NCBI RefSeq assembly: GCF_000276665.1
Contig: NW_004955416.1
Span: 4,319,554-4,383,553, forward strand
DNA length: 64,000 bases
Direction of reading: 5' to 3'
Source: Chinchilla lanigera
Lineage: Eukaryota > Chordata > Mammalia > Rodentia > Chinchillidae
In this document: positions 35,749-48,130 of the stretch, one piece after another
How positions within the stretch are numbered: the stretch's first letter is position 1
Layout of the letters: the number at the start of each line of letters is the position of its first letter
Made by a program: the position numbers and the translations under genes
The notes under the pieces: model-generated
Seen by the model: the letters and a program-made list of their open reading frames with translations, nothing else
Told to the model about the DNA's origin: nothing
Databases searched by the model: none

Positions 35749-35825
35749 TTACTGAACTTGCAAATAGGTGAGAAGAGGCTGAACTGAGGAGTTTGCAATC
35801 CAGTTCAGATCTGGTCATATTTGTT
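35749..35825 (-). repeat. Inverted repeat, right arm
   Basis: GGTTACTGAACTTGCAAATAGG ... CAGATCTGGTCATA is the partner of 35272-35348, with about 400 bp between arms. The transcript of this span could fold into a long stem. Confidence 0.8.
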
Positions 35826-38800
35826 TCTTTAGATGTTGCTGTGTTTTCAATAGTGGGGATCTACCGTATAGCATGACAGTGATCAACTTCCTTTCGTTTG
35901 GGGTGCCATCATCCAGACATCCTCTTCGTGCCAGAGACAGAATTGGCACCAGCTGGTTATGCTTGACTGCGTACCACGCAGCCTCAAAGACATGAGAGAA
36001 GTAAGTAGCCAGACGGAACCAGATATCTTGAAATAAATGTTTTATCCCTGACGTACAGTACATTTCTGACACCGCAATGTCTTTTAAGCAGAAAGTAATT
36101 TTTAAAAATCTATTATGTAAATATATTTTCTGTAAGATGTCCTGCAAAAACTGTAATGGATTCAGTCAACTTTTAACTCCCTGTATAGAAACTTTGAATC
36201 CAAGTGCTTGGATGGTTTGCTATCCAGGAGAATTGTCCAGGAATAATTAATCAGTGAAAGTTGAGGTCCCAAGAACTTAGGCTGAACTTGATCAATGAAA
36301 ACTATACAGGAGCTATTTCAGCCAAGAAGTTGAAGTCCTTCTAAAACAATGTCATTACTGCATGTTGAATCTCTTATTACAAAAGTCATTTATTGCCAAG
36401 ATAAACTAAATAACTGCAAATTTTTTCCACTGACAGTAGAAAAAAGGCAGACTTTGGAGAGCACTCTGAACATTTACTATATTAAGTATCAGTGTGCAGT
36501 GTTTCATACAATTTCAAATGATTTCTTTCAACCCCAACCAGTTTTGGAGTTTTAAACACTGAGAAAAATAATTATATATTACTAATTTGCATATAAGTAA
36601 ATTATGTGGGAATGCAAATATTTTGAATTTTTTCATTTTTTAATTTTTTCCCTAAAATGAAAAGTTTAAGCAAGTGCAGTTAGATATGGTCACATTTTGT
36701 TCTTTGACAGCCCACTCTGGGTTATTGAGTGGAATTAAAATCTTCTGCCTTGGGGTGCTTGCCTCCTGTCCTGCACACCTCAGAACTGCTCACTGTAGCC
36801 CTGTCTTACTGACATGGCCTTTTCTCACTCTTGGGAGTGTTACACATAGTCTTGTGGACATAGCATTTAATGCATTTTTATTTAATTCATAAAAGGAGAA
36901 AATGTTCAAAAACCAAAACCAAGAAACACAAAACACCTTTTAGTATACATGGTCATATTTTGAACAGTAAGAATCCCAGACCAATTGCACAGTAAAATAA
37001 CTTGAATTTGGGCAAGCAGATCATTCTTAAGAATATCCTATCTTCATTCATACATTCACTTGCAGTTGTAGCTCCTGTTCAACTCCAATGTTTGGGGCTC
37101 CATCGTGGGCAGAAACGAAGCCATGCTGCCACAGTTACAGTAAATGTTTCTGTGTGTAAAGAAGAAAGAAATGTATTTGGTGACACATGTCTTCATGGCA
37201 TGCTACTAAACTTTTTTTTCACTTTTTAATCAAAATTGCCAAATAATCAAATCAAAATTTCTTACCTCTGATATGACTCTCTAATAGTTATTACGTATTT
37301 TTTGTGAACTCTGTATATTGGGCATTGAAAGAAATAGAAAGCCATACCAGCTACTTTTAAGTTTACAACCTTGCCTCTGCCATTCATATGAGATTGGCCC
37401 TACTAGAGTTGAAACCAGATCCCTCTCTCTGGGAGCCAGTTTTACTGCTCTGTGTTCTTGTTTGAAATGGAGGAATTAAGTGCAATGGGTTTGCTGGGCT
37501 TCTGAAAGAGCTGATCTTATCAACTTTCAGGACCTCTTGTTTCTAATCTTCAGGCATCAAATAACGGTGGAACTATTGATCAGGGGATTTGACTCATAGG
37601 TAGGGACACTCAGGCAGCATTTTATTTTGTCAGACTAGTGAAAATAAAACAATATTTGGAGCTACACTTTGCAGTTCATTTAAAAATGGTAGACTGAGTT
37701 TAACTTCAAAACATTTTCCCAGTGACTTGTTCATCACTGATGCTCAGGAAATATTAACCACTACCCTCAATTCTTTTTCTACTTTACTGTTTATTTTGAA
37801 GAATTTTGCTTGTTATTATCTCATGGGAATTACTTTCCCATGAGCAAATTATTATTGTCTAAATTAAATCTCATTCTATTTACATTTTTTCCACCTACAA
37901 TCTTCTATTGTGCTAGCAGTTCTTTCTATTTTGATATGCTCATAGCTATTTACTTTCTCCATCAGAGCATTAATTTAGACATTTCATTTAGCCCTACTCC
38001 TAGTTCTATCCCTGCCGAACTCTACTGTCCCCAACTTAATGGTGCATTACTAATAGCTGCTATTATTCATAGACTTTCAGTCAATTTGAGAGTAGTCTTA
38101 ATGTTACTTAGTCTTACCAACATCTCTATTTTTATTTTTTCCAGTAGGAATCTTAACAATTTAAGGGAGCTGCTTATAAGATCCTTATTAAGTAGTTTTC
38201 ATGGTATGTTTTTGAAAGAAGATGGCAGATTTGTGCCATTTTTACTTGTCTAGTATAAAATTATGATACTTGAAAGCCTCGACAAAAAGTGTACGCTAGT
38301 CCAAGGTAGGGGAGGGTTTGGAGAGATTGCTACAGTCTTTATGACCTTGTATGCCATTTAAACTTTTCTTTGTCTTACTCATCTTCAGACCAGTTCTCCG
38401 CCCCACTCAATTTTGTAGAAACTGGGGGAAGTAGTAACCTAGTGTTAACATGGAATAGCACATATAAATGAGTTCATAAAACCAAAATCATACAGATGCA
38501 GTTCTTTTACAGGAAGATGACTTGGCAGATCCACTCTTTGAAGAATATGCATTTAAGAGCTCCGATACCTTTAGGCATGTGCCTGTTTCATTTGTAAAAT
38601 AAGAATATTAATTTAACACAAAACTCATTGTTAGCAATGTTATATATTAAGCTTAGATACAGTGGAGTTCAGCTTCTGCAAAGCCATCAAGAGCAGCATC
38701 GTTTCTTTAGGACTGGGCTGACACCCCTTAGGGGTGCTACCTACCTTCCTGCTCCTAGTTGGAGCAGAGGACATACCGCTGCAGGTTGTCTGACATACTG

Positions 38801-39930
38801 CTGCTCAAAAAGATCCTAGGGTACGATAGCACCTCTACAGTCTGGAATTCTTCAAAGCAGATCTATTTTACGGATTCATGTACCAAAAATGGTAAGGCTC
38901 TGAGAGGAGATATAAATATTCTGACTCAGTAGCTCAAAAGTCCACTGCTTTTTGGTATCAGCTAGAGCAGCAATAAATGAATTGGTTTTCTTCTGCATTC
39001 TAAGATCTAGGGAGATTCTTGGCCTTAAGAGAAATCCAGAGGAAATCACAGTGATCCCTGGGCTATGAGAATTTCCACTGTCTTTCTAGTCTATGTATAA
39101 TAGAGGTCATTCTTTACTTCCACTTTGGAGGAATAAAACAAATACTAGTAGGAGCTTTAAATTACTGAACAACATGAAAACTATTTGAATAAGCAGTTTC
39201 TTTCAGAACTTCTGAGAAAAATGAGAAATATTTTGAGGAATGCAAACATTTACTAAATTAAAGGAATAAAATGTTTGTAAGTATTTATGTACAAAGCATG
39301 AATCCCAGAAAAGGGTAACAAGGGCTAAAGGGTTAAAGATACAGGAGATTCTACATGTCATAGAAGGTAGCCAGAGAAGACAGAGAAATTAAAAGTAACT
39401 GTGGAAATCTTGAGTTTTTTGAAAGCTGTAGTGAAATCTGCCAACTAATAGGAGAATAGGAGGTCACACTGTGAAATTAATAGCTAGTAAATTTAGAACA
39501 AATAAAACAGAAATGTTTTTGCACAGCATTTAAGCAGCCTGTGGCACTGACAACTGCAGGAGGTCATGGAGTTAAATGCACCGAGCTAGAATTAAAGTAG
39601 AGCAGGGTAGCATTGTCATTCTCACCAACGTCCTGTGCGTTTAGTTGCATGTTGATGCGGCTGACTTCATCCTCTGCTTTGGGATTTAATTATGACTGCA
39701 CTTTGTGGAAAGCTAATGCAGATGTAAGACAAACAGCAAGACTAGGAGTAGATAAGGGCCCCTTTCTGTGAGCCTACACTTTAGATTGAACACAAGAAAA
39801 GTAATAGGTAATACTAACAACTGTGAAATTCTGAAATTTCTCTAGATATGTGGGTAGTCCAACTCTGGAGAAAAGTTTGCTCCTTCGAATGTCCCATCTT
39901 CAGGCAGGGCAACACGATATTCTTTTGTGT
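35826..39930. other. Spacer; no gene or confidently assigned repeat
   Basis: The longest frame, 37810-38253 (147 codons, plus), is very hydrophobic and AT-rich, has no homologous domain that I recognise and no nearby splice or promoter pattern, so it is not called. 39600-39750 looks less degenerate and is discussed as a possible conserved element. Confidence 0.4.
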
Positions 39931-39939
39931 GAGTCATCT

Positions 39940-40250
39940 GTCTGTGATTGTAACGAATACCTGAGATGATTAGCTTATGAACTCGGAAGGCTTACTCAGG
40001 GTTACGGTCTTAAGTTGTTGGCTATTGCTTTTGGGCCTGTGGAGAACTAACACAGGATGGAGGCTGCATGTGACAAAAGCACTCTCCTTTTGGCTGAGAG
40101 GTGAAAAAGGGCTGGGTCCCACAACCCTCTTTAAGGACACACCCTGATGAGCAGAAACTTTCTCACCAGGCCACACTTTTGAAAGGTATGGTGCCACGGG
40201 CTGGGGGCCAACCCCTAATACAGTACACGGGCCTTGGGAGAACATTCCAG
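39940..40250 (-). mobile_element. MaLR-like LTR fragment
   Basis: AAGGGCTGGGTCCCACAACCCTCTTTAAGGACACACCC, TTTCTCACCAGGCCACAC, and ACACGGGCCTTGGGAGAACATTCC follow the reverse-complement order of a MaLR-type LTR (GGTCCCACAATCCCC...ACTAGGCCCCACC...GGGCCTTTGGGGGACATT). Confidence 0.5.
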
Positions 40251-43180
40251 TTCTGAACTATGGTGCTTATTAAATTAGTATTTCTTTCAGTTTACAAGAT
40301 CTGAATGTAAGGGGAATTTTTAAAATTACAACATCTCCTCAGGTCACATATTTATAAATCTTTGTTTTCTTTGGACCTGTTAACCCTAGCTGGAACACCA
40401 AAGACTGTACCTCTGACAAGGGCAGGGTTTGACGATGAAGCTACTGTTGTCAGTGACACCTTGTCTTTCCCTGTAACACAGGAGCAGCAGCATCCGGGGC
40501 GGACAAAGTGGTCCACCTAAGATCATCGTTAGTATCAGAGCAGCCGGAACCAGTCCCAGTTCAACAAATGGGTCACTTCCCAAAGTGAGTCTTCAGCGTG
40601 ACTTTTTGTTTTATTCTGCCTGTAGTCAAAGTGATAACCATTGATTATCTCTTCTTTTTATGCATAGGTGAGGAACAGGAGTATCTCTGGGCCTCCCTTC
40701 TTATTTCCTGCCTACAGTCTATTATCGTCAGGTTGAGTTAATGTTCCACTAGGAATTACTTGGTGTGATGGGGAGGGAAAATGATAGGGACATTTAATTC
40801 TTCATTAATCTCTTCCTTGCCATAATTAGCAAAGGTGTAAATATTAACACCTCTGTTTTTAGACACAAGTTGAAACTACCATGCATAAACTCACTGCCAT
40901 GGAGGTCACATTCTACAAAAACAGCGACACTCAGTATCTTCATTTGTTCATATTTTGGCTGCTAAGTACGCTGCTTTTCCATAACAGTAATCTGAACAAC
41001 AGAGCTCTGATAGTTTGTACTATTTTTTTAATCATCATTAAAATTGTTAGCTTGAAATACAGAAATATATTTTTTAGTTATTTTTTTCTCTTTGTTTTTG
41101 TTTTAAATGCAGCTGTCCTCCCCGCCAATAAATATATTATTTAATTTCAGCATTTTCATTGTAATCATACTTATAATTGACAGCTTTATAATACCAGGGG
41201 GCACAGTTGAGGTCTTTTTCTCTTTTCAAACACTCTTTTCGATCCACAGCAATGGCTGTTTTTCTTTGTTTCTTTGCTGTCTGAGAAGAGGCAGAAGATC
41301 AGACAGAGTTCCTGGCTGTGGTAGAATATTACATTCCATTGTAGCTAGTAGTTTACATAGACTGTGCAGCTAAGTGCGCGGGGAAAACAATTGAAAATGA
41401 CTTTTCCTTTTCCTGTGCAAATCCAATGTGTTCATAAATCTGGGGGAAACCTTATGGTTTTGCAAACCTGAAATATTTGTATCCACTTTTTAATTGTTGA
41501 TGTGCTGATGTCAAACCACCACGCTGGATATTTTTAGTTTCTATCCCCATGACTGATGGCATGTGTAGAAATCAGAAGTAAGGGTATCACTCCTGGCAGA
41601 CCTGGAGTGAATTAGAAATTCTGTTTTCAAGATATTTTAAAATATTCACTTTTTAACCTCCTTTAAAAGCTACTTCTTGCCATATTTTGTGAGGGTGGGG
41701 ATTTAATGCACGATGCCTACACATGTGTACATAATATTCTCTACCTTTTGTCTTTAATATTCCTTGGTTTTTAATTATTAAAGGTAAGTATTTGAATTAT
41801 AAATATTCTAGTTATACAGGAATAGGCAAAGCAGGCATATACCCTCAGGCAAAATTCTTCCATTATCCATAATCCTTCTGCCTCCTGCCTCCATCTCTCT
41901 GCTTCCTATCTTTATGTCGCCTCAAAAAACACACAGAGGCATTCTTTTAAACCAAGCGCTCCTCCCCACTTAAACCACAGACATCCCTTCTCAATATGTA
42001 TAGGGGCCTCTTCCTTGAAGTGGGATGTCATACTTGTCCTAATATAATAAAGTGCTATCTTCAAGGCACTTCTGCATCCAAAACACTCCCCAGAAACCTG
42101 CCGAGCCCTCCTACCTAACCAGTCTGAATGTCACAAATCATAGCCCAGAAACTGCTTTATAGTGAATCATTAACATTGTCAGGAATGACTTGGCAGAGAA
42201 AAAAAGCTTTCCATTAGAGAACTGAGAGAGAATATACAAATGACAGCATTGTCATTCCACTCCTATTGTTTTAGAAAGCTCAGAACTGATTAGTAAGAGT
42301 TTATTACAGAGGGATAGGACTGTAATACACTGCAATATACTTTCAATATACAGTACATGTTGTGGTTGGCATTTTCACACATTTCCTCCCTTACATTTTA
42401 GAGCTTCATGATTGATTTTAAATAAGTTTTGTTTTCAAAATGATACTTGCAGGGCTGAGGGAAGTTTTATAGGGTAAATGCAGGTGGCACAAAGTGGATA
42501 CACAGATGTATATATGCATCTGATTATCTGTGAGTGAAAAGTCTTTTTTGTGGCCACTTCTCTGGGATTTTAGTCTTTCGAATTCCTTTGTCCAGGTAAA
42601 AAGTAGAGGACACGGCATTAACGATGGGCAAGAATGAGATTGGATGGGTCTCCTCTGTCTTTGAAAGTGCGTGTTATTTTCTAAAGTTGGGGGAAGGTAG
42701 AATTGGGAATTATTTATTGCTTATATCCACCCGAGTTTACATTCTGCACCATTAGAAGAGCCAACAATCACTCAATTACTTCTCTTGACCCCTTGTTTTG
42801 TGTTGGCATGTGTGGTGGATATGATGGCACAGGTTCTCACTCTTTCCTCAGGGCCAGAGTTCGACTTTGCAGTGGCTGCCAGTCAAGTCCTTCCCCAGGA
42901 TTAGCCACAGGCAGCTATCTTATCCTACCTCAAGGCCAGCATAGGTAAATCTGGTGAGAAAACCATGCCTCAACTTGAGATGTTTCTGATGGGTTTTCCT
43001 AGCTTCAGAGTTCCACATGGTACTGGCTTAGTTCTCTGTTGTGACTACATTACACTCCAGCATCTCCCTGGTAAATCTTGATTCTTTCCCTCTTTTACAC
43101 AGGTCATGTGTGAATATTTCTTTGTAAACTACTTATATACATAGCCTAGGCTCACAGTTCATTTTATAGTAAACTGAACC
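40251..43180. other. Spacer with conserved-looking patches
   Basis: 40840-41000 and 41290-41480 are non-repetitive, with balanced complexity. The rest is AT-rich with no assignable feature. Confidence 0.4.
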
Positions 43181-44370
43181 TATGACGGTTGGGGGGAATG
43201 GTCCTAGGAGGCAGATTAAAATGTAACCTGAGAGTCAAATTTCTACTGACTGGTTGACAATTAGGACCCCACCACAGTGGTGTGTGTGTGGGGTATTCAT
43301 AGCCCTGGAATGCTGTAGTGATGCAACTGTTAAAACTGGCACTGCTGTTGGATCCTGAGGGCTATCAGCAGAAAGGATGCATTGCCAGGTGCAATAACTC
43401 AGGTGTTTGAGTTATTTGGGGGTAAATTGTAATTAAAGAACTATGGAATTGGATAGCCGCTGTTGCAAGCTGTCCATACATTGGGTAAGACATGAAAGGC
43501 CAGAGTGATTAATCACCAAGTTAAGGTGAAGTATAAAAGTCACAAAACCTCATTGGCAGCAAATAAAGAGGTTCCAATCTCTTGCAACTGGAGAGGAAAA
43601 AGCCCAGAATCTGGCTCAGGACTTAATAACATGAGTAAATTATCTCCAAAGAAGGTCGAATTTTTAACCTCCAACTTGTCTCTGCCAAGATTTAGGCCTT
43701 GATTGGAAGAAATTGGACCCTGGGTCAATCTTGACTTCTTTGATTTTTCTGAACTTTCTAAGTATACAGAACTGGACCACTCCTCTCTTAAAAGTGAATG
43801 CTCCTTCCTTTCTGAAGAAACACAGAAGCTTTTGACAAGTGAGATAACATGTTCCCTTTCCTGCAGAATCTACTCCTACTTCCCCTTCTGGTCATCAGAC
43901 CAATACCTGGGATTAAGTCACAACGTGCTCCTGCTGGGGAAGTGCTGAACTTATGAGTTACAAGACCTGGTCAATATGCATTTGTGAGGCCCAGGAGAAT
44001 ATATCTGGTAGTGGTGGCAAACCTATGGTATGCATGCCGCAGTGTACTCCTTGTATCATTGAAAACTCTAAAAGGTTCACGATCACTGAAGTATGGAAAC
44101 CATACTTTGCTTGAAGAAAGGACCTTGAAGGTGTTGAATTAAGGGGACAGAACATAAAAAAGGAGAGACTTTATTGAAATGGGAACTCCATTATGTGAGA
44201 AGGATGTAATATCCTGCCTAGGATCCCAAAAGATGTAGCTAACATGTTTTTTTAAATTGTTCTTTGAGATTTAAAAGAGTGATAACCCACATAAAATGCA
44301 CTAGAATGTGCCACGGCAGATGGAAAAAGAAGGAATCAATGGATCCACAGAAGTGGGAATATTATAGCAT

Positions 44371-44468
44371 ATCTATCTATCTATCTATCATCTCTCTCTC
44401 TCTCTCTCTTTATATATATCTATATATCTATCTATCAACTATCTATCTACTATCTATTTATCTATCTG
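44371..44468. repeat. (TCTA)n/(TC)n compound microsatellite
   Basis: ATCTATCTATCTATC, then CTCTCTCTCTC, TATATATATC and further CTAT units. It sits inside the ERVL-type remnant. Confidence 0.95.
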
Positions 44469-44790
44469 CCATCCCAGTGTATACCAAGGAAGGGTTTAGA
44501 GGAAACTCTGCTTACCAAAATGACAAGGGATGGGTTGATGAGGGAGATGTAAGTAATGAAATGCTCTAACTATGGTTAAGCCATGGCACATGATAGAAGA
44601 TACAGTCATAAAAATAGATTTCTTGTTAGTAATAGGGATGATAAGATACAGAAATAATAGAGGCCATCTGATGGCACATTAATAGCAGCAGCAAAAAATA
44701 TGCAATAATCATGAGCGACAGGACTGGACTACTAGCCAGGGGATCCTTATCTGTGGAGAGTTATGGACATGATTATCAGATTCCAGGTCA

Positions 44791-44876
44791 CGGGGTTGGG
44801 GATTTAGCTCAGCGGCAAAAGCGCCTGCCTGGCAAGCGCAAGGTCGTGAGTTCGGTTCCCGGTACCGGAGAAAAAC
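44791..44876 (+). mobile_element. ID-type SINE, young, perfect 14-bp TSD
   Basis: GGTTGGGGATTTAGCTCAGC, GCGCCTGCCTGGCAAGCGC, GAGTTCGGTTCCCGGTACC, then a short A tail. CAGATTCCAGGTCA lies at 44777-44790 and 44877-44890. It is inserted in the ERVL-type remnant and is one of the least diverged copies in the window. Confidence 0.95.
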
Positions 44877-46080
44877 CAGATTCCAGGTCACTAGACAGGC
44901 GGTTGACAGTGACATTGCTCAATGTATAAAACAAAGGAATTCAGGAATTGATGTCGATAATGCTATGAGCCACTCCCTCAATGCAACATCATGATTGCTT
45001 GCCCAGATTCTGGACCTGAGCCAGATTTTAGACCCAGAATTCCTGTGAGAGAACCCTCCTACAGCACAAAAATACATCCAGTAATGATTCTCTTACTCTT
45101 TTCCCAAAGGGATCTCTGGCCCACTTACTTGGGTAACTGTTCACTGGGGAAGGGTGATGACCAGATATTTTAAGAACTGCTGATCTAGAGATGCAAAGCA
45201 TTGTTATGACCCTCTTAGCAGGGAGGGTATCTAGGGCCTGGAAATAAACACACTTCTGGCTGAAATCCCAGCTCAGAATGGGTCCACTGGGTACATGAAC
45301 CAACTCAGGGGTCATTTTCCCAGTCCCCAAATCTATACTTGGAATGGACAATTCCTGGTATTTGGTAGAACCCCTCATATTTGTTCCTTGGTCTGTGGGC
45401 TTAGCCATCATAGTGGGGAAAGCCAAGTGGATGCCTCTGAAACTACCTTTCCTGTCAAATAATGTAGCAAATAAGAACCAATAATATATACCAGGGTGAA
45501 TGGCTAAAATTAAGGCCATTCTTAAAGACCTAAAGGATCCAGGAGTGGGAGTACCCATCATATCCTTATTGGATTTGGTATTCTGGGCCTTATAAATACC
45601 AAATTGACTGGAATGTAACCTTGGGCTACTGCACACATGACCAAATCAAGTATATTACAGTGTGTACCTGTATTTTGGCCAGATCAGAGGTACCTGGTAT
45701 TCAGTGATTGATCTGGTAAGTGTGATCTGACCCTGTGCCATATCACCTAGAAGATGCTGGCTAGATGGGGCAATGAAACAGCCCTTTGAAACTATATCCA
45801 AAGGTACCAGTTTAGAGATGAGGATATGAGCGAATGTGCACCCACTTTCCAGGATGCAGTTTAAGATCAAGTCAGTAACTGTTTTACTATGCTGGGTACC
45901 CGAGAGGTAAAATATATTGGTCTGAAAAGCAAGGGTAGAATAAGAAGCAAACTTTCTTTTTTAACCATCAATCCAAGGAACAGACTCAACTCACAGGAAT
46001 CTCTGCTTTCTGTCCCTACAGGGGTGGGAGGGACTGTCATTGGAGTGTCCAGCAAGAGTCTCAGGAAACTGTAAGTTACA

Positions 46081-46779
46081 TTTGCCACCTGGTCACTTCA
46101 TACTTGATGCCGGGAGGGTGGCAGGCATCTTGGAGCAGTGAGCTGATTATTTGAAGCCGGTGAACATAGATGGTGAAAGGAGCTGAGTAGTGGGTGCTAT
46201 GGTGTGCTTCTGAGCCCCGCTTTGGGGTAGAGGCCCTCACACCCAGGTTGCCAGGCGTGCGGCCTGCTGACTCACCACTGAGCTTACTCTTGAGCTTGTG
46301 CTCTGTACCAGAAACCATTTTGCCTCTGGTAGTGCTTTCTTCCTGGGGGCCTCTAGCTGAGGACTGCTCAGCACAAGGTCTCAAATCCCTGGGCCTCTTG
46401 ACTCAGTCAGAGTATCTATAAAGGGCCATCCCGGGATGAGAGCACCTGTGGGTAAATTGTGCAATCTAAGCACAGTTCAAATCTCCCCTTTCGTTTACTC
46501 CCTGACAGGTATTTTATTGCAGAGTGAGACCCAGCCAAACAAATTGCATGCAAATTCCCTGTTTCTGACAAACCTCGCCTACAGCAACGTGGAACTCTGG
46601 AGGGAAATGTTTGATAGGATGAATAGATTATTCAGCAAAAAACAAATTGGCTAACTATTCCCTTCTCTTCACTGATTTGATTGGTTATTGTCCTAGGACC
46701 TCAAGGACACATTCTGGACACAAAAACATCGTGAGGTTATTGTCACAAATTATTGCAGATATTCTAGGTACTACTTTTA
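46081..46779. other. Spacer, not assigned
   Basis: Mixed composition. It may include the end of the ERVL-type remnant, but no LTR end is recognised. Confidence 0.35.
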
Positions 46780-47065
46780 AAGAAATGTTTTTATTAGTAC
46801 ATGCTTGTAGTACATTCGTTGTGTGGAGTTGGTACACGTACATAACACATCTTAATTCCTTTTTTCATCCCTTTTTCCTCCCTCGCTCCATCTCTTGATC
46901 CCACTCCCATTTGAGAAAGAGCTATCTTTCTTCTTCATATATTTATCTTTTGTTTTGTTCTTTATTTATTTTCTTATATGAGAAATGTTGTGCTATTTAA
47001 GCTTGTATGCCTGATTTATTTCACTTAACATTATGGGCTCAAGTTGATTAAAAACTCAGAGTATT
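46780..47065 (-). mobile_element. LINE-1 3' UTR fragment
   Basis: TTTTTATTAGTACATGCTTG, a CT-rich tract, GAGCTATCTTTCTTC and ATTTATTTCACTTAACATTATG parallel the minus-strand L1 at 32.4-32.8 kb. Only the terminal 3' part remains. Confidence 0.75.
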
Positions 47066-47647
47066 ATTTCTCCCTTCATTTTGTTTGAATGAGACAACAT
47101 ACATTAATGCTAAGAAATGTTGCATTCTCTCTGCATATTGAGTGTAGTAAAGTAAGCTGGTTTGATCAATATATTTTCCACAAACATGCACATTATGTAT
47201 ATGTTGTAAATTAAATTTATCTCCTTCATAAAAGGCAATTGCACCACATTTTGCATATCTAGCTGTCCATGAAGATAGAAACATATTGAACCACAAATGG
47301 TTAAGCACAGTAAGAGAGTACTATCCCCTGTAACACTCAGCTAGGCAAAGGAAGACAGAACTAATCTCATCTGACACTACTGAGTTCCACTTCACCATCT
47401 TGCTCATGGCAGATTTCCCACTGACGTTCATATGATCTTTGCTAGAACAAGGACCCTTGGACACAGCTCACAGCTTTCTTCCAGTGGGAATCTGTGTAAA
47501 TCAGACTTTATTCCTCTGTTTTCCTTCATCTTTGAGTCTGAGATTTTCAAACAAAATTCTAGGTAGCTGGAGGTTGAGCCTGGAAGAATACAAAGGGAGG
47601 TGAAAAGCACAGAAAGGGACCGTTCTCTGCTGGTTATCTATTGTGTT
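47066..47647. other. Spacer, no feature recognised
   Basis: No repeat or coding signal that I can assign. Confidence 0.4.
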
Positions 47648-47663
47648 CTACCAGCATATTTTT

Positions 47664-47762
47664 TTTTTTGTTTGTTTGGTTTTTCTCCGGTACCGGGAAC
47701 CGAACTCATGACCTTGTGTATGCCAGGCAGGCGCTTTTGCCGCTGAGCTAAATCCCCAGCCC
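47664..47762 (-). mobile_element. ID-type SINE, young, 16-bp TSD
   Basis: A T-rich tail, TTTTTCTCCGGTACCGGGAA, GCCAGGCAGGCGCTTTTGCC and AAATCCCCAGCCCC. CTACCAGCATATTTTT is duplicated at 47648-47663 and 47763-47778. Confidence 0.95.
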
Positions 47763-48022
47763 CTACCAGCATATTTTTGATAGAGTTTGTTAGTGATCCA
47801 GAACTTTTCCTGAAATACTGTAACATATATACTGGAGAGAGTTTTTGGACAAAAAAATTATACTGAATAAAATGAAAAACAAGCATTGCCCCCAAACCTT
47901 ACTTTTCTTAAATCAGGAGAAAACTGTCTTAATTTTATACCATATATATTTTACACCAATTTGAGAAGGCAATACTTCATATTGTGAATTATAAAATATG
48001 CTCCATTGAAAAGAATAAAATG

Positions 48023-48115
48023 GGGCTAGGGATTTAGCTCAGCGGCACAGCGCCTGCCTGGCAAGCGCAAGGTTGTGAGCTCAATACCCGGTACCAGAAA
48101 AAAACAACAAAAAAA
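48023..48115 (+). mobile_element. ID-type SINE, young, 14-bp TSD
   Basis: GGGCTAGGGATTTAGCTCAGC, GCGCCTGCCTGGCAAGCGC, AATACCCGGTACCAG and an A-rich tail. GAAAAGAATAAAAT lies at 48008-48021 and 48116-48129. Confidence 0.94.
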
Positions 48116-48130
48116 GAAAAGAATAAAATG

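Larger units (their letters stand above)
43185..46080 (+). mobile_element. Decayed class III (ERVL-type) endogenous retroviral internal region
   Basis: Plus-strand sequence at about 45240-45760 follows the order of an ERVL-type pol: the segment leading into reverse transcriptase (GGGCTTAGCCATCATAGTGG, GGAAAGCCAAGTGGATGCC), the start of RT (GAATGGCTAAAATTAAGGCC, AAAGACCTAAAGGATCCAGG) and a following RT block (AGAGGTACCTGGTATTCAGT). Upstream, 43500-43640 resembles an ERVL gag-type stretch (GCAGCAAATAAAGAGG). The frame is broken by stops, indels, a microsatellite and an ID. A large part of RT between about 45600 and 45660 is missing. No intact protein is encoded, and no flanking LTR pair was found. 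The 202-codon frame on the opposite strand (45028-45636) is a shadow. Boundaries are approximate. Confidence 0.6.

Noticed and set aside
35815..36147. 110-codon minus-strand frame next to the inverted repeat
   Set aside because: No recognisable transposase or other domain. Its overlap with the repeat arm is small and probably coincidental.
37810..38253. 147-codon plus-strand open frame, hydrophobic
   Set aside because: AT-rich sequence with many Leu/Ile/Phe codons gives such frames by chance. There is no recognisable domain, no promoter or splice context, and no start-site support.
44371..44468. Regular repeats considered as a CRISPR array
   Set aside because: This is a simple tetranucleotide microsatellite with no spacer structure, in a mammalian genome.
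45028..45636. 202-codon minus-strand frame
   Set aside because: It is antisense to the ERVL-type pol remnant, where the recognisable motif order lies on the plus strand. The minus frame is a shadow.
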